This document shows, in pieces, positions 8,949-18,900 of a stretch of 64,000 nucleotides of DNA. Position 1 is the first letter of the stretch; the number at the start of each line of letters is the position of its first letter. The DNA is taken from assembly GCF_002813445.1 (NCBI RefSeq), contig NZ_PHHD01000001.1, positions 3,348,001 through 3,412,000 on the forward strand, written 5' to 3'. The stretch comes from Pseudomonas tolaasii NCPPB 2192. GTDB lineage: Bacteria; Pseudomonadota; Gammaproteobacteria; Pseudomonadales; Pseudomonadaceae. A program made the position numbers and the translations under genes. Under the pieces are notes generated by a model. It worked only from the letters and a program-made list of their open reading frames with translations. It had not been told where the DNA came from and did no database searches.

Positions 8949-10253
8949 TCAGCGCTGGTGCACGAGTTGCCCCGCCGCATAGGTCTGCAACACCGTCCGG
9001 TCATCCCCCAGCGTCATCAGTACAAACAACGTCTCGGCAATGTTGTTCGCCTGCTTCAAGCGGTAGCTCAGAAGCGGCGTGGCGTTGTAATCCAATACCA
9101 AAAAGTCCGCATCCGTGCCCGGCTGCAAGGTGCCGACCTTGTCTTCCAGACGCAGCGCCCGCGCACCGCCCAGCGTCGCCAGGTACAGCGACTTGAACGG
9201 GCTCAAGCGCGCGCCCTGCAATTGCATGACCTTGTAGGCTTCATTCAGGGTTTGCAGCAGCGAAAAACTGGTGCCGCCGCCCACGTCGGTGCCCAGGCCG
9301 ACATTCAATTTGTGTTTCTCGGCCATCGGCAAGTTGAACAGGCCGCTGCCGAGGAAGAAGTTCGACGTCGGGCAGAACGCGACCGCCGAGCCGGTTTCGG
9401 CCAGCCGCGCGCATTCGTCGTCGCACAGGTGCACGCCGTGGGCAAATACCGAGCGTTCGCCCAGCAGTTTGTAGTGGTCGTACACGTCCAGGTAGCCTTT
9501 GCGCTCCGGGAACAACTCCTTCACCCACTCGACTTCCTGCTTGTTCTCACTGATGTGAGTCTGCATGTACAGGTCCGGGTATTCGCCCAGCAGTTGCCCG
9601 GCGAGTTCCAGTTGCTCAGGTGTGCTGGTTGGGGCGAAACGCGGGGTAACCGCGTAGTGCAGGCGGCCCTTGCCATGCCAGCGCTCGATCAGCGCCTTGC
9701 TTTCCTGGTAGCCGCTTTCAGCCGTGTCGGTCAGGTAGTCCGGCGCGTTGCGGTCCATCATCACCTTGCCGGCGATCATGCGCAGGTCGAGTTTCTCGGC
9801 GGCTTCGAAGAATGCATTCACCGACTGCGGGTGCACACTGCCGAACACCAGCGCCGTGGTGGTGCCGTTGCGCAGCAGTTCCTTGATGAAGATATCCGCG
9901 ACTTCCTCGGCGTGGGCCTTGTCGGCGAACTGGCTTTCGCACGGGAAGGTGTAGGTGTTCAGCCAGTCCAGCAACTGCTCGCCATAGGCGCCGACCATGC
10001 CGGTTTGCGGCAGGTGAATGTGGGTATCGATCAAGCCTGGGGTGATCAGCGCGTCCTGATAATGGGTGATGTCAATGTCGGCCGGCAGCGTCGGCAGCAA
10101 ATCGCCGGCATGGCCAACCGCGCTGATCTGCCCGTTTTCGATCACCAGCAGGCCGTCTTCGAAATACTTGTAGGAGGCTTCGATCCCCACTTCAGCTGGG
10201 TCGGCGATGCTGTGCAGGATGGCGGCACGGTAGGCTTTGCGAGTCAAAGGCAT
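8949..10253 (-). CDS. guaD: Guanine deaminase
   Basis: Hydrolyses guanine to xanthine and ammonia in the cytoplasm. The 434-residue amidohydrolase has metal and substrate motifs in order: THIHLPQTG (first HxH), the catalytic region around HISENKQE, FAHGVHL, and LGTDVGGGTSFS with the last metal-binding Asp. The start MPLTRKAYRAAI is normal for the family. It is the last gene of a leftward operon xdhA-xdhB-xdhC-guaD and lies 12 bp after xdhC. Its product feeds xanthine dehydrogenase encoded by the same operon. Confidence 0.95.
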   Translation of the reverse strand: MPLTRKAYRAAILHSIADPAEVGIEASYKYFEDGLLVIENGQISAVGHAGDLLPTLPADIDITHYQDALITPGLIDTHIHLPQTGMVGAYGEQLLDWLNTYTFPCESQFADKAHAEEVADIFIKELLRNGTTTALVFGSVHPQSVNAFFEAAEKLDLRMIAGKVMMDRNAPDYLTDTAESGYQESKALIERWHGKGRLHYAVTPRFAPTSTPEQLELAGQLLGEYPDLYMQTHISENKQEVEWVKELFPERKGYLDVYDHYKLLGERSVFAHGVHLCDDECARLAETGSAVAFCPTSNFFLGSGLFNLPMAEKHKLNVGLGTDVGGGTSFSLLQTLNEAYKVMQLQGARLSPFKSLYLATLGGARALRLEDKVGTLQPGTDADFLVLDYNATPLLSYRLKQANNIAETLFVLMTLGDDRTVLQTYAAGQLVHQR

Positions 10254-10265
10254 GTTCGTCTCAAT

Positions 10266-11105
10266 TCAAATGGCTTGGCTGCGGCGCGAGGCCGGCAGCA
10301 GTTTGGCAATGGGTTCGGCGCTCGCGGTGTGCTGGCCGAAATTCGCGTTATAGGTGGCAATAATTTCGCCGGCGATGGAGATGGCGATCTCCACCGGCAA
10401 TTTGCCCTTCACCTCGGTGAGGCCCATGGGGCAGCGCATGCGTTGCAGTTGCGCGGCGTCGAAGCCGCGATCGCGCAGGCGGTGTTCGAACTTGACGCGT
10501 TTGGTCTTGGAGCCGATCAGGCCGAAGTAGGTGAAGTCGTTGCGCTTGAGCAGGGCGGCGGTGAGTTCCAGGTCCAGTGCGTGATTATGGGTCATGACGA
10601 TGCAGTAACTGCCCGCCGGCAGGTCGGCAATTTCGTCCACCGGTTCTTCACTGACGATTTTTCGCACGCCTTGCGGGATGTGTTCCGGAAACTCCTGGTC
10701 ACGCGAGTCAATCCAGCGCACCCGGCACGGCAGGCTCGCCAGCAATGGCACCAGCGCACGGCCCACGTGGCCTGCGCCAAACACCGCGATCTGCGCCTGC
10801 ACCTGGCCCATGGGTTCGAACAGCAACACGGTCACGCCGCCGCAACACTGACCCAGGCTGGCGCCGAGGCTGAAACGCTCCAGATGGGTGTTCTGCTGGC
10901 CACGCACGAGCATGTCGCGGGCGATCTGCATGGCCTTGTATTCCAGGTGCCCGCCGCCGATGGTGTCGAAGGTTTGCGTGGCACTGATCACCATTTTCGA
11001 GCCGGCGTTGCGCGGCGTGGAGCCGAGCTCTTCGATGATGGTCACGAGGACGCAGGGTTCACCGCGATTTTGCAGGTCGGCGAGGGCGCTGATCCAGTAG
11101 TTCAT
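10266..11105 (-). CDS. xdhC: Xanthine dehydrogenase accessory protein XdhC
   Basis: Cytoplasmic chaperone that binds molybdenum cofactor, favours its sulfurated form and inserts it into XdhB. 279 residues from the ATG at 11105, which has a perfect GGAGG five bases upstream; the GTG two codons earlier overlaps that ribosome-binding site and is not used. N-terminal XdhC/CoxI features include TIIEELGSTPRNAGSKMVI and SLGQCCGGVTVLLFE. A Rossmann-like half follows with VFGAGHVGRALVPLLA. It lies between xdhB and guaD. The xdhB–xdhC gap is filled by a palindromic repeat. Confidence 0.95.
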   Translation of the reverse strand: MNYWISALADLQNRGEPCVLVTIIEELGSTPRNAGSKMVISATQTFDTIGGGHLEYKAMQIARDMLVRGQQNTHLERFSLGASLGQCCGGVTVLLFEPMGQVQAQIAVFGAGHVGRALVPLLASLPCRVRWIDSRDQEFPEHIPQGVRKIVSEEPVDEIADLPAGSYCIVMTHNHALDLELTAALLKRNDFTYFGLIGSKTKRVKFEHRLRDRGFDAAQLQRMRCPMGLTEVKGKLPVEIAISIAGEIIATYNANFGQHTASAEPIAKLLPASRRSQAI

Positions 11106-11120
11106 AGTCACCTCCAGTCA

Positions 11121-11227
11121 GATCGTTCCCATGCTCCGCGTGGGAATGCATACCGTGACGCTCTGCGTCACAAGAGCGGACGCAGAGCGTCCATGGCGGC
11201 ATTCCCACGCAGAGCGTGGGAACGATC
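11121..11227. repeat. Palindromic repeat of a second family, inside the xdh operon
   Basis: GATCGTTCCCATGCTCCGCGTGGGAATGC at the left end is matched by the inverted copy ending CGTGGGAACGATC at the right, with a further inner pair (GACGCTCTGCGTC and GACGCAGAGCGTC). It is unrelated to the GTGGGAGC family. Its last two bases form part of the xdhB stop codon. It separates xdhB from xdhC within one transcription unit. Confidence 0.85.
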
Positions 11228-13613
11228 AAGCCAACACGGTTTCCACAAGTGCGACTGTCTGCAACTGCCGCATCTGCTCACACCCCCACAACACCCGCTC
11301 CGGCGTCGCCGGGGCGTCAATTTTCGGCTGATGGCGATAGTCACCCAGGCTCGCCACGGCATCCTTGATCGCACACCAGGACGCAATCCCGAGCATGAAC
11401 GGCGGCTCGCCCACGGCCTTGGAATGGAACACCGTGTCTTCCGGGTTCTTGCGGTTTTCCACCAGCTTCACACGCAAATCCAGCGGCATATCGGCCACGG
11501 CCGGGATCTTGTAGCTGGCCGGGCCGTTGGTCATCAGTTTGCCTTTGTTGTTCCACACCAGTTCTTCCATGGTCAGCCAGCCCATGCCCTGGATGAAACC
11601 GCCTTCCACCTGGCCAATGTCGATGGCCGGGTTCAGCGAGGCGCCGACGTCGTGAAGGATGTCGGTGCGCAGCATCTTGTATTCGCCGGTCAGGGTGTCG
11701 ACGATCACTTCACAGCAGGCTGCGCCGAACGCGAAGTAGTAAAACGGCCGCCCGCGCGACTGGCTGCGGTCGTAATAGATTTTCGGAGTCTTGTAGAACC
11801 CGGTGCTCGACAGCGACACCTGGGCGAAATACGCCTGTTGAATCAATGCCTCGAACGTCAGGATCTGGTCGCGCACGCGCACATGGCCGTTGTGGAATTC
11901 CACGTCGGCTTCGCTCACGTCGTATTTGCGCGCGGCAAACTCCACCAGGCGCTGCTTGATGGTTTCGGCGGCATTCTGCGCGGCCTTGCCGTTCAGGTCG
12001 GCACCGCTGGAAGCGGCGGTCGGCGAGGTGTTGGGCACCTTGTCGGTGTTGGTGGCGGTGATTTGCACGCGGTCGATTTCAACCTGGAACACCTCGGCCA
12101 CCACCTGCGCCACCTTGGTGTTCAAGCCCTGGCCCATCTCGGTGCCGCCGTGGTTGAGGTGGATGCTGCCGTCGGTGTAGATGTGAATCAAGGCGCCGGC
12201 CTGGTTGAGGAAGCTGGCGGTAAACGAAATGCCGAACTTCACCGGCGTCAGCGCCAGGCCTTTTTTCAGGATCGGGCTGTGGGCGTTGTACAGGCGGATC
12301 GCTTCGCGGCGCTCGGCGTATTGGCTGCTGGCCTCAAGCTCGGCGGTCATCTCTTCGAGCATGTTGTGCTCGACGGTCTGGTAGTAATGGGTAACGTTGC
12401 GCTCGGTCTTGCCGTAGTAATTGACCTTGCGCACCGCCAGCGGGTCCAGCGCCAGATGGCGGGCGATGGCATCCATCACCTCTTCGATGGCGACCATGCC
12501 TTGCGGGCCGCCGAAGCCGCGATAGGCGGTGTTGGACGCGGTGTTGGTCTTGCAGCGGTGGCCGTTGACCGTGGCGTCGCCCAGGTAATACGAGTTGTCG
12601 GAGTGGAACATGGCGCGGTCGACAATCGAGTTCGACAGGTCCGGCGAGCAGCCGCAGTTGCCCGCCAGATCCAGGTTGATGCCGTGCAGGCGGCCCGTGT
12701 CGTCAAAACCCACGTCGTATTCGATATAGAACGGGTGGCGCTTGCCTGTCATCAGCATGTCTTCGACGCGCGGCAGGCGCATCTTGGTCGGCTGGCCGGT
12801 GAGGCGCGCCACCACTGCGCACAGGCACGCGGGGCTGGCGGCCTGGGTTTCCTTGCCGCCGAAACCGCCGCCCATGCGGCGCATGTCGACGACGATTTTG
12901 TTCATCGATACGTCCAGCACTTCAGCCACCAGCTTCTGCACTTCGGTGGGGTTTTGCGTGGAGCAGTAGACAATCATGCCGCCATCTTCGGTGGGCATCA
13001 CCGAGGAAATCTGGGTTTCCAGGTAGAAGTGTTCCTGGCCGCCGATGTGCAGGGTGCCCTGGATGCGGTGTTTCGCCGTGGCCAAGGCACCGGCCGAATC
13101 ACCGCGCTGGTGGGTGTGGCTGTCGAGCACGAAGTGTTTCTTGCGAAACGCCTCGACCACATCCAGCACCGGTTCCAGGTCTTCGTATTCGATGACCGCG
13201 GCCATCGCCGCCTTGCGCGCGGTTTCCAGGTCGCGGGCGGCCACCGCCAACACCACCTGGCCGACAAACTGCACGGTGTCGATGGCAAGCAGCGGGTCGC
13301 CTGGCATCAGCGGGCCGATGTCTTTAAGGCCCGGCACGTCTTCGTGGGTGATGGCGATGCGCACGCCTTCAAAGGCGTAGCAGGGCGCGGTGTCGATGCT
13401 GAGGATACGCGCGTGGGCACGGTCGGACATGCGTGCATACAGGTGCAACTGGTTCGGGAATTCCAGGCGGTCATCGATGTACTGCGCTTCGCCGGACACA
13501 TGCTTGGCGGCGCTGTCGTGCTTGACGCTGCGGCCGACACCGGAGGTCAGGTCCTGTGCGAACAACTCGGCCAGTTCGGCCTGGGTTTTTACCACGTCGT
13601 GATGGTTAGACAT
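11226..13613 (-). CDS. xdhB: Xanthine dehydrogenase, molybdopterin-binding subunit
   Basis: Large catalytic subunit (795 residues) that oxidises hypoxanthine and xanthine to urate at a molybdenum centre. Family motifs visible are MGGGFGGKETQ (about 255), RGFGGPQGM (about 350), HGGTEMGQGLNTK (about 490) and KAVGEPPFMLG near the C-terminus, whose Glu is the catalytic base in this family. It starts 8 bp inside the end of xdhA, indicating translational coupling. The length equals the bacterial two-subunit type, in which XdhA carries FAD and iron-sulfur clusters. Confidence 0.96.
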   Translation of the reverse strand: MSNHHDVVKTQAELAELFAQDLTSGVGRSVKHDSAAKHVSGEAQYIDDRLEFPNQLHLYARMSDRAHARILSIDTAPCYAFEGVRIAITHEDVPGLKDIGPLMPGDPLLAIDTVQFVGQVVLAVAARDLETARKAAMAAVIEYEDLEPVLDVVEAFRKKHFVLDSHTHQRGDSAGALATAKHRIQGTLHIGGQEHFYLETQISSVMPTEDGGMIVYCSTQNPTEVQKLVAEVLDVSMNKIVVDMRRMGGGFGGKETQAASPACLCAVVARLTGQPTKMRLPRVEDMLMTGKRHPFYIEYDVGFDDTGRLHGINLDLAGNCGCSPDLSNSIVDRAMFHSDNSYYLGDATVNGHRCKTNTASNTAYRGFGGPQGMVAIEEVMDAIARHLALDPLAVRKVNYYGKTERNVTHYYQTVEHNMLEEMTAELEASSQYAERREAIRLYNAHSPILKKGLALTPVKFGISFTASFLNQAGALIHIYTDGSIHLNHGGTEMGQGLNTKVAQVVAEVFQVEIDRVQITATNTDKVPNTSPTAASSGADLNGKAAQNAAETIKQRLVEFAARKYDVSEADVEFHNGHVRVRDQILTFEALIQQAYFAQVSLSSTGFYKTPKIYYDRSQSRGRPFYYFAFGAACCEVIVDTLTGEYKMLRTDILHDVGASLNPAIDIGQVEGGFIQGMGWLTMEELVWNNKGKLMTNGPASYKIPAVADMPLDLRVKLVENRKNPEDTVFHSKAVGEPPFMLGIASWCAIKDAVASLGDYRHQPKIDAPATPERVLWGCEQMRQLQTVALVETVLA

Positions 13614-15054
13614 AAGCGGTCACCCGAGTCTCGATGTGCGGCGTTTGCAGTTCGATGAAGTATTTGCGCAGCAGGTTCTGTGCGCCGAGCAGGCGGTATT
13701 CCTTGCTCGCGCGGAAATCCGACAGCGGAGTGAAATCTTCGGCCAGCGCGGCGCAGGCTTTTTCCACGGTGGCGGCGTTCCAGGTGGCGCCGACCAGCAC
13801 GGCCTCGCAGCTTTTCGCGCGTTTTGGCGTGGCGGCCATACCGCCGAACGCCACACGGGCGTCGCTGATGACACCGTTTTCAATGGTCAGGTTGAAGGCG
13901 GCGCACACCGCGGAGATATCATCGTCCAGACGCTTGGACACCTTGTAGGCGCGGAACAGCGTATGGCCTTTGGGCACGATGATTTTCTCGATGAATTCAC
14001 TGTCCTGCCGCGCGGTGACGCGGTAGTCGATGAAGTAGTCCTCCAGCGCCAGGGTGCGCCGGGTATTGCCCTTGCACAGCACGATCTGCGCGCCGAGGGC
14101 GATCAGCAGGGGCGGTGAATCACCGATCGGCGAGGCGTTGCCGATATTGCCGCCGAGGGTGCCCTGGTTGCGGATCTGCAACGAGGCGAAGCGGTGCAGC
14201 AGTTCGCCGAAGTCCGGGTATTCGTGGTGCAGCGCGGTGTAGCAGTCGGAGAGGGCCGTGGCCGCGCCGATTTCCAGGCGGTCATCGAAGCGCTCGATGC
14301 GCTTCATTTCTTCAATGTTGCCCACGTAAATCATCACCGGCAGCGTGCGGTGGAATTGGGTGACTTCCAGCGCAAGGTCGGTGCCGCCGGCCAGCAGCCG
14401 GGCTTGCGGATAGGCGTCATAGAGGTCGGCCAGGTCGGCGACGGTCAGCGGCACCAGGCAGCGTTTATCACCACTGTTCAGCTCGCCGGTCTGGGTCGGC
14501 GCGATGGCTTTGAGGCGGGCGATGGTTTCAGCCTGGCGGCTGTCGAACTGGTCCTGAGGCTTGTTACAGCAGGCTTGTTCGGCGGCGGCGAGAATCGGGC
14601 GATAACCGGTGCAGCGGCACAGGTTGCCGGCCAGGGCTTCGTGGGCTTTTTGGCTGTCGGGGGCGTCGCTGTTCTTTTGCAACGCGAACAACGACATCAC
14701 GAAGCCGGGCGTGCAAAAGCCGCATTGCGAGCCGTGGCACTCGACCATGGCCTGCTGCACGCTGTGCAGTTGGCCCTGATGTTTAAGGTCTTCGACGCTG
14801 ATCAACTGCTTGCCGTGCAACGACGACACAAACGTCAGGCACGAGTTGAGGCTGCGGTAGCGAATCTGCTCCGCACCTTGGTCATCGGTGTGCAACTCGC
14901 CAACCACCACGGTGCACGCACCGCAATCGCCGCTGGCGCAGCCTTCCTTGGTACCGGATTTGCCCAGATGCTCGCGTAGATAGTTGAGCACTGTCAGGTT
15001 GGGGTCCAGGGCGTGCTCGCTACGGAGCTCCTGGTTAAGTAAAAACTGGATCAC
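13606..15054 (-). CDS. xdhA: Xanthine dehydrogenase, iron-sulfur/FAD subunit
   Basis: Electron-transfer subunit (482 residues) that carries electrons from the molybdenum site to NAD+. The N-terminal plant-type [2Fe-2S] domain has CASGDCGACTVV, and the second [2Fe-2S] domain has SQCGFCTPGFVMSLF and NLCRCTGYRPI. A FAD-binding domain follows, with LLAGGTDLALEVTQ and GGNIGNASPIGDS. The start is GTG at 15054 with GAGG upstream. It is the first gene of the leftward operon; its promoter region faces a divergent GntR gene and holds a GGTCA half-site array. Confidence 0.96.
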   Translation of the reverse strand: MIQFLLNQELRSEHALDPNLTVLNYLREHLGKSGTKEGCASGDCGACTVVVGELHTDDQGAEQIRYRSLNSCLTFVSSLHGKQLISVEDLKHQGQLHSVQQAMVECHGSQCGFCTPGFVMSLFALQKNSDAPDSQKAHEALAGNLCRCTGYRPILAAAEQACCNKPQDQFDSRQAETIARLKAIAPTQTGELNSGDKRCLVPLTVADLADLYDAYPQARLLAGGTDLALEVTQFHRTLPVMIYVGNIEEMKRIERFDDRLEIGAATALSDCYTALHHEYPDFGELLHRFASLQIRNQGTLGGNIGNASPIGDSPPLLIALGAQIVLCKGNTRRTLALEDYFIDYRVTARQDSEFIEKIIVPKGHTLFRAYKVSKRLDDDISAVCAAFNLTIENGVISDARVAFGGMAATPKRAKSCEAVLVGATWNAATVEKACAALAEDFTPLSDFRASKEYRLLGAQNLLRKYFIELQTPHIETRVTAYV

Positions 15055-15122
15055 GGAAGGCCTCGCAGACTCATTATTGTTGTTAACCGCTTTGCGCCGA
15101 ATCTAGTCATCTCTGACTTTTC

Positions 15123-15150
15123 GGTCAATGATTTTCTGACCATAAGGTCA
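15123..15150. promoter_or_regulatory. GGTCA/TGACC operator array between xdhA and gntR
   Basis: Three alternating half-sites: GGTCA (15123-15127), N9, TGACC (15137-15141), N4, GGTCA (15146-15150). Each neighbouring pair is an exact inverted repeat. The array lies about 70 bp upstream of xdhA and 185 bp upstream of the divergent GntR gene. The regulator that binds is inferred, not shown. Confidence 0.55.
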
Positions 15151-15334
15151 AGAAATTGCGGCAACAACTCATTCAATTATGGTCCAGTCTTCTGAAACTG
15201 GCGTTTTCAGGGGCTTTTGGCTTTTAATCGCTGCGTGTTTCATGCCAAATTCGTCCCCGTGGGCCCAGCGCCATCAGGCAGCAATTGCGCTACACTGCCG
15301 CGCTTGTACCGATAGAAGATTTTGAAGGGAAAAC

Positions 15335-15994
15335 ATGACGTTCAAGGCGCCGGACAGTCTCGCCGAGCAAATTGCTCACCACCTCGCCGAACGTATCATT
15401 CGCGGCGATCTCAAGCCTGGGGAGCGGATCCAGGAGCAGAAGGTCACGCTGGCACTCAATGTCAGCCGTGGTTCCGTGCGCGAAGCCTTGCTGATCCTTG
15501 AGCGCCGCCATTTGATTGCGATCCTGCCGCGCCGTGGCGCCCACGTCACCGAACTCACCGCGCACAAGGTGCAGAGCCTGTGCACGCTGATGGGCGAGTT
15601 GTACATTTTGCTCGGCAATGCGGTTGCCGAAGGCTGGCAGACCCAGGCCGACATGACGCCGTTCCTGCAGATCCAGCAACGCCTGATCGCCAGTTTCGAA
15701 CGCCAGGACATCCGTGCTTTCGTCGAAGAAAGCTTCAATGTGATGCGCGCCGCGTACCCCTTCGCCGACAACCCGTATTTGCAGGAAACCATCGATAACC
15801 TGCAGCCGGCGATGAACCGCGCCTATTACCTGGCGCTGGATCAACGCAAGGCATCCATGAGCGAGTACCTGGAATTGTTCGAGCAACTGCTCGGCGCCGT
15901 GCTGGCCCGTGACTTGCCGCAGATTCGCCAAGTGCTATCGGCCTATGGCCAGCGCAGTAGCTCGCTGGTCATCGCAGCGCTGGCGGACGCCTAA
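15335..15994 (+). CDS. GntR-family (FCD) transcriptional regulator
   Basis: 219-residue regulator. The winged helix-turn-helix spans about residues 10-75 (LAEQIAHHLAERIIRGDLKPGERIQEQKV then SRGSVREALLILERRHLI), and an FCD ligand domain fills the rest. GAAGGG lies 8 bp before the ATG. It is divergent from the xdh operon and ends 2 bp before the smc start. It is thus placed to control purine oxidation while being transcriptionally linked to a chromosome-maintenance gene. It resembles the first GntR gene only in domain type. The effector is not readable; a purine intermediate is a fair guess from context. Confidence 0.88.
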   Translation: MTFKAPDSLAEQIAHHLAERIIRGDLKPGERIQEQKVTLALNVSRGSVREALLILERRHLIAILPRRGAHVTELTAHKVQSLCTLMGELYILLGNAVAEGWQTQADMTPFLQIQQRLIASFERQDIRAFVEESFNVMRAAYPFADNPYLQETIDNLQPAMNRAYYLALDQRKASMSEYLELFEQLLGAVLARDLPQIRQVLSAYGQRSSSLVIAALADA

Positions 15995-15996
15995 GC

Positions 15997-18900
15997 GTGC
16001 GGCTCAAGTGCATCAAACTGGCGGGGTTCAAATCCTTCGTCGACCCGACCACGGTGAACTTCCCCAGTAATATGGCGGCGGTGGTCGGGCCCAATGGTTG
16101 CGGCAAGTCGAACATCATCGACGCCGTGCGCTGGGTGATGGGCGAGAGCTCGGCGAAAAACCTGCGCGGCGAGTCGATGACCGACGTCATCTTCAACGGC
16201 TCCACCAGCCGCAAACCGGTGAGCCAGGCTAGCATCGAACTGGTGTTCGATAACTCCGATGGCACCTTGATTGGTGAGTACGCCGCCTACGCGGAAATTT
16301 CCATTCGCCGCAAAGTGACCCGCGACAGCCAGAACAGCTATTTCCTCAACGGCACCAAATGCCGTCGCCGCGACATTACCGACATCTTCCTCGGCACCGG
16401 CCTGGGCCCGCGCAGCTACTCGATCATCGAGCAAGGCATGATCTCCAAGCTGATCGAAGCCAAGCCTGAAGACCTGCGCAACTTTATTGAAGAGGCGGCC
16501 GGCATCTCCAAGTACAAGGAGCGGCGCCGCGAAACTGAAAACCGCATCCGTCGCACCCATGAAAACCTCGCCCGCCTCACCGACTTGCGCGAAGAACTGG
16601 AGCGCCAGTTGGAACGCCTGCACCGCCAGGCCCAGGCCGCCGAGAAGTATCAGGAATACAAGGGCGAGGAGCGTCAGCTCAAGGCGCAGCTCTCGGCCCT
16701 GCGCTGGCAGGCGCTGAACGATCAGGTGGGCCAGCGCGAAGCGATCATCGGCACCCAGGAAATCAGCTTTGAAGCGCTGGTGGCCGAGCAGCGCAATGCC
16801 GACGCCAGCATCGAACGCCTGCGTGACGGGCACCATGACCTGTCCGAGCGCTTCAATCTGGTGCAGGGCCGCTTCTATTCGGTGGGCGGCGACATTGCCC
16901 GCGTCGAGCAAAGCATCCAGCATGGCCAGCAACGCCTGCGCCAGTTGCAGGATGATTTGAAGGAAGCCGAACGCGCGCGTCTGGAGACCGAATCCCACCT
17001 GGGCCACGACCGCACTTTGCTGCTGACCCTCGGCGAAGAGCTGGACATGCTCACGCCCGAGCAGGAAGTCACCAGCGCCGCCGCCGAAGAAGCCGCCGCC
17101 GCCCTGGAAGAATCCGAAACCACCATGCACGGCTGGCAGGAGCAGTGGGACGCCTTCAACCTGCAATCCGCCGAGCCACGCCGCCAGGCCGAGGTGCAGC
17201 AGTCGCGCATCCAGCAACTGGAAACCAGCATGGAGCGCCTGGCCGAGCGCCAGCGCCGGATGCAGGAAGAGCGCGCGTTGCTCGCTGCCGACCCGGAAGA
17301 TGCGGCAATCATGGAACTGAGCGAGCAACTGGCCGAAAGCGAAATGACGCTGGAAGAGCTGGAAGCCAGCGAAGAACAACAAGTGGAGCGCCTGGAGCAA
17401 CTGCGTCAGCAACTGCAACAGGCGACCCAGGCCCAGCAGCAGGCCCAGGGCGATTTGCAGCGGCTCAATGGCCGGCTCGCATCGCTGGAAGCCTTGCAGC
17501 AGGCGGCGTTGGACCCCGGCACCGGCACGGCTGAGTGGTTGCGTGATCAGCACTTGGCCGAGCGCCCGCGTCTGGCGGAAGGGTTGAAAGTTGAAGCCGG
17601 TTGGGAGCTGGCGGTTGAGACCGTTTTAGGCGCCGACCTGCAAGCGGTGCTGGTGGATGATTTTGGCGGCTTTGACCTGGCCGGTTTTGCCCAGGGCGAT
17701 TTGCGTTTGCTCAGCCCCGCCGCTGATGGCGCGCGGGTGCCGGGCAGCCTGCTGGACAAGGTTGAGTCGGCCATTGATCTGTCGCCTTGGCTGGGCCAGG
17801 TCAAGCCGGTTGAATCCCTTGAGCAAGCCTTGGCCCAGCGCGGCCAGCTGGGTGCCGGCGAAAGCCTGATCAGCCGCGACGGCTATTGGGTCGGCCGTCA
17901 CTTCCTGCGCGTGCGCCGCGCCAGTGACGCCGAAAGCGGCGTGTTGGCTCGCGGCCAGGAGATAGTCAACCTGATCGCCGAGCGCGAAGAGCGCGAAGCC
18001 ACGCTGGAAAGCCTGGAAACCGAACTGCAAACCCTGCGCGCCACCCAGCGCCAGCAAGAGACCGGCCGCGAACACTTGCGCCGCCTGTTGCAGGACGAAG
18101 CGCGTCAGCAAGGCGAACTGAAAGCCCAGCTTTCCGCCAGCAAGGCCAAGGTCGAGCAGTTGACCCTGCGCCGCACCCGTCTCGATGAGGAAGTGGCGGA
18201 GATGGGCGAGCAACGCGCCCTCGAACACGAACAAATCGGCGAAGCGCGTCTGCAACTGCAGGAGGCCCTCGACAGCATGGCGCTGGACACCGAACAGCGC
18301 GAATTGCTGCTGGCCCAGCGCGACAGCCTGCGCGAACGCCTTGACCGCGTGCGTCAGGAAGCCCGTCAGCACAAGGATCATGCTCATCAGTTGGCCGTGC
18401 GCCTGGGTTCGCTCAAGGCTCAGCACGCGTCCACGGCCCAGGCCCTTGAGCGCCTGGAGATGCAGTCCGAACGCCTCACCGAAAAGCGCGAGCAACTGAG
18501 CCTCAACCTCGAGGAGGGCGAAGCGCCGCTGGAAGAGTTGCGCCTCAAGCTCGAGGAATTGCTCGACAAGCGCATGACCGTCGACGAAGAACTCAAGACC
18601 GCGCAAATCGCCCTGGAAGACGCCGACCGCGAACTGCGCGACGCCGAAAAACGCCGGACCCAGGCTGAGCAGCAATCCCAGCTGATTCGCGGCCAGCTCG
18701 AACAGCAGCGCATGGAATGGCAAGCCCTGACCGTGCGGCGCAAGACCCTGCAAGACCAGTTGCTCGAAGACGGCTACGACTTGCACGGCGTGCTCAATAC
18801 CCTGACCGCCCAGGCCAGCGAGAAAGAAGCCGAAGAAGAACTTGAGCGCATTGCTGCACGCATTCAGCGCCTCGGCGCGATCAACCTCGCGGCCATCGAC

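Noticed and set aside
8934..13658. A 1574-codon open frame on the + strand
   Set aside because: It runs antisense through guaD, xdhC and most of xdhB, whose products are unmistakable. Its composition (runs of H, Q, R, V, G) is what the antisense of GC-rich genes gives. There is no start signal or domain.
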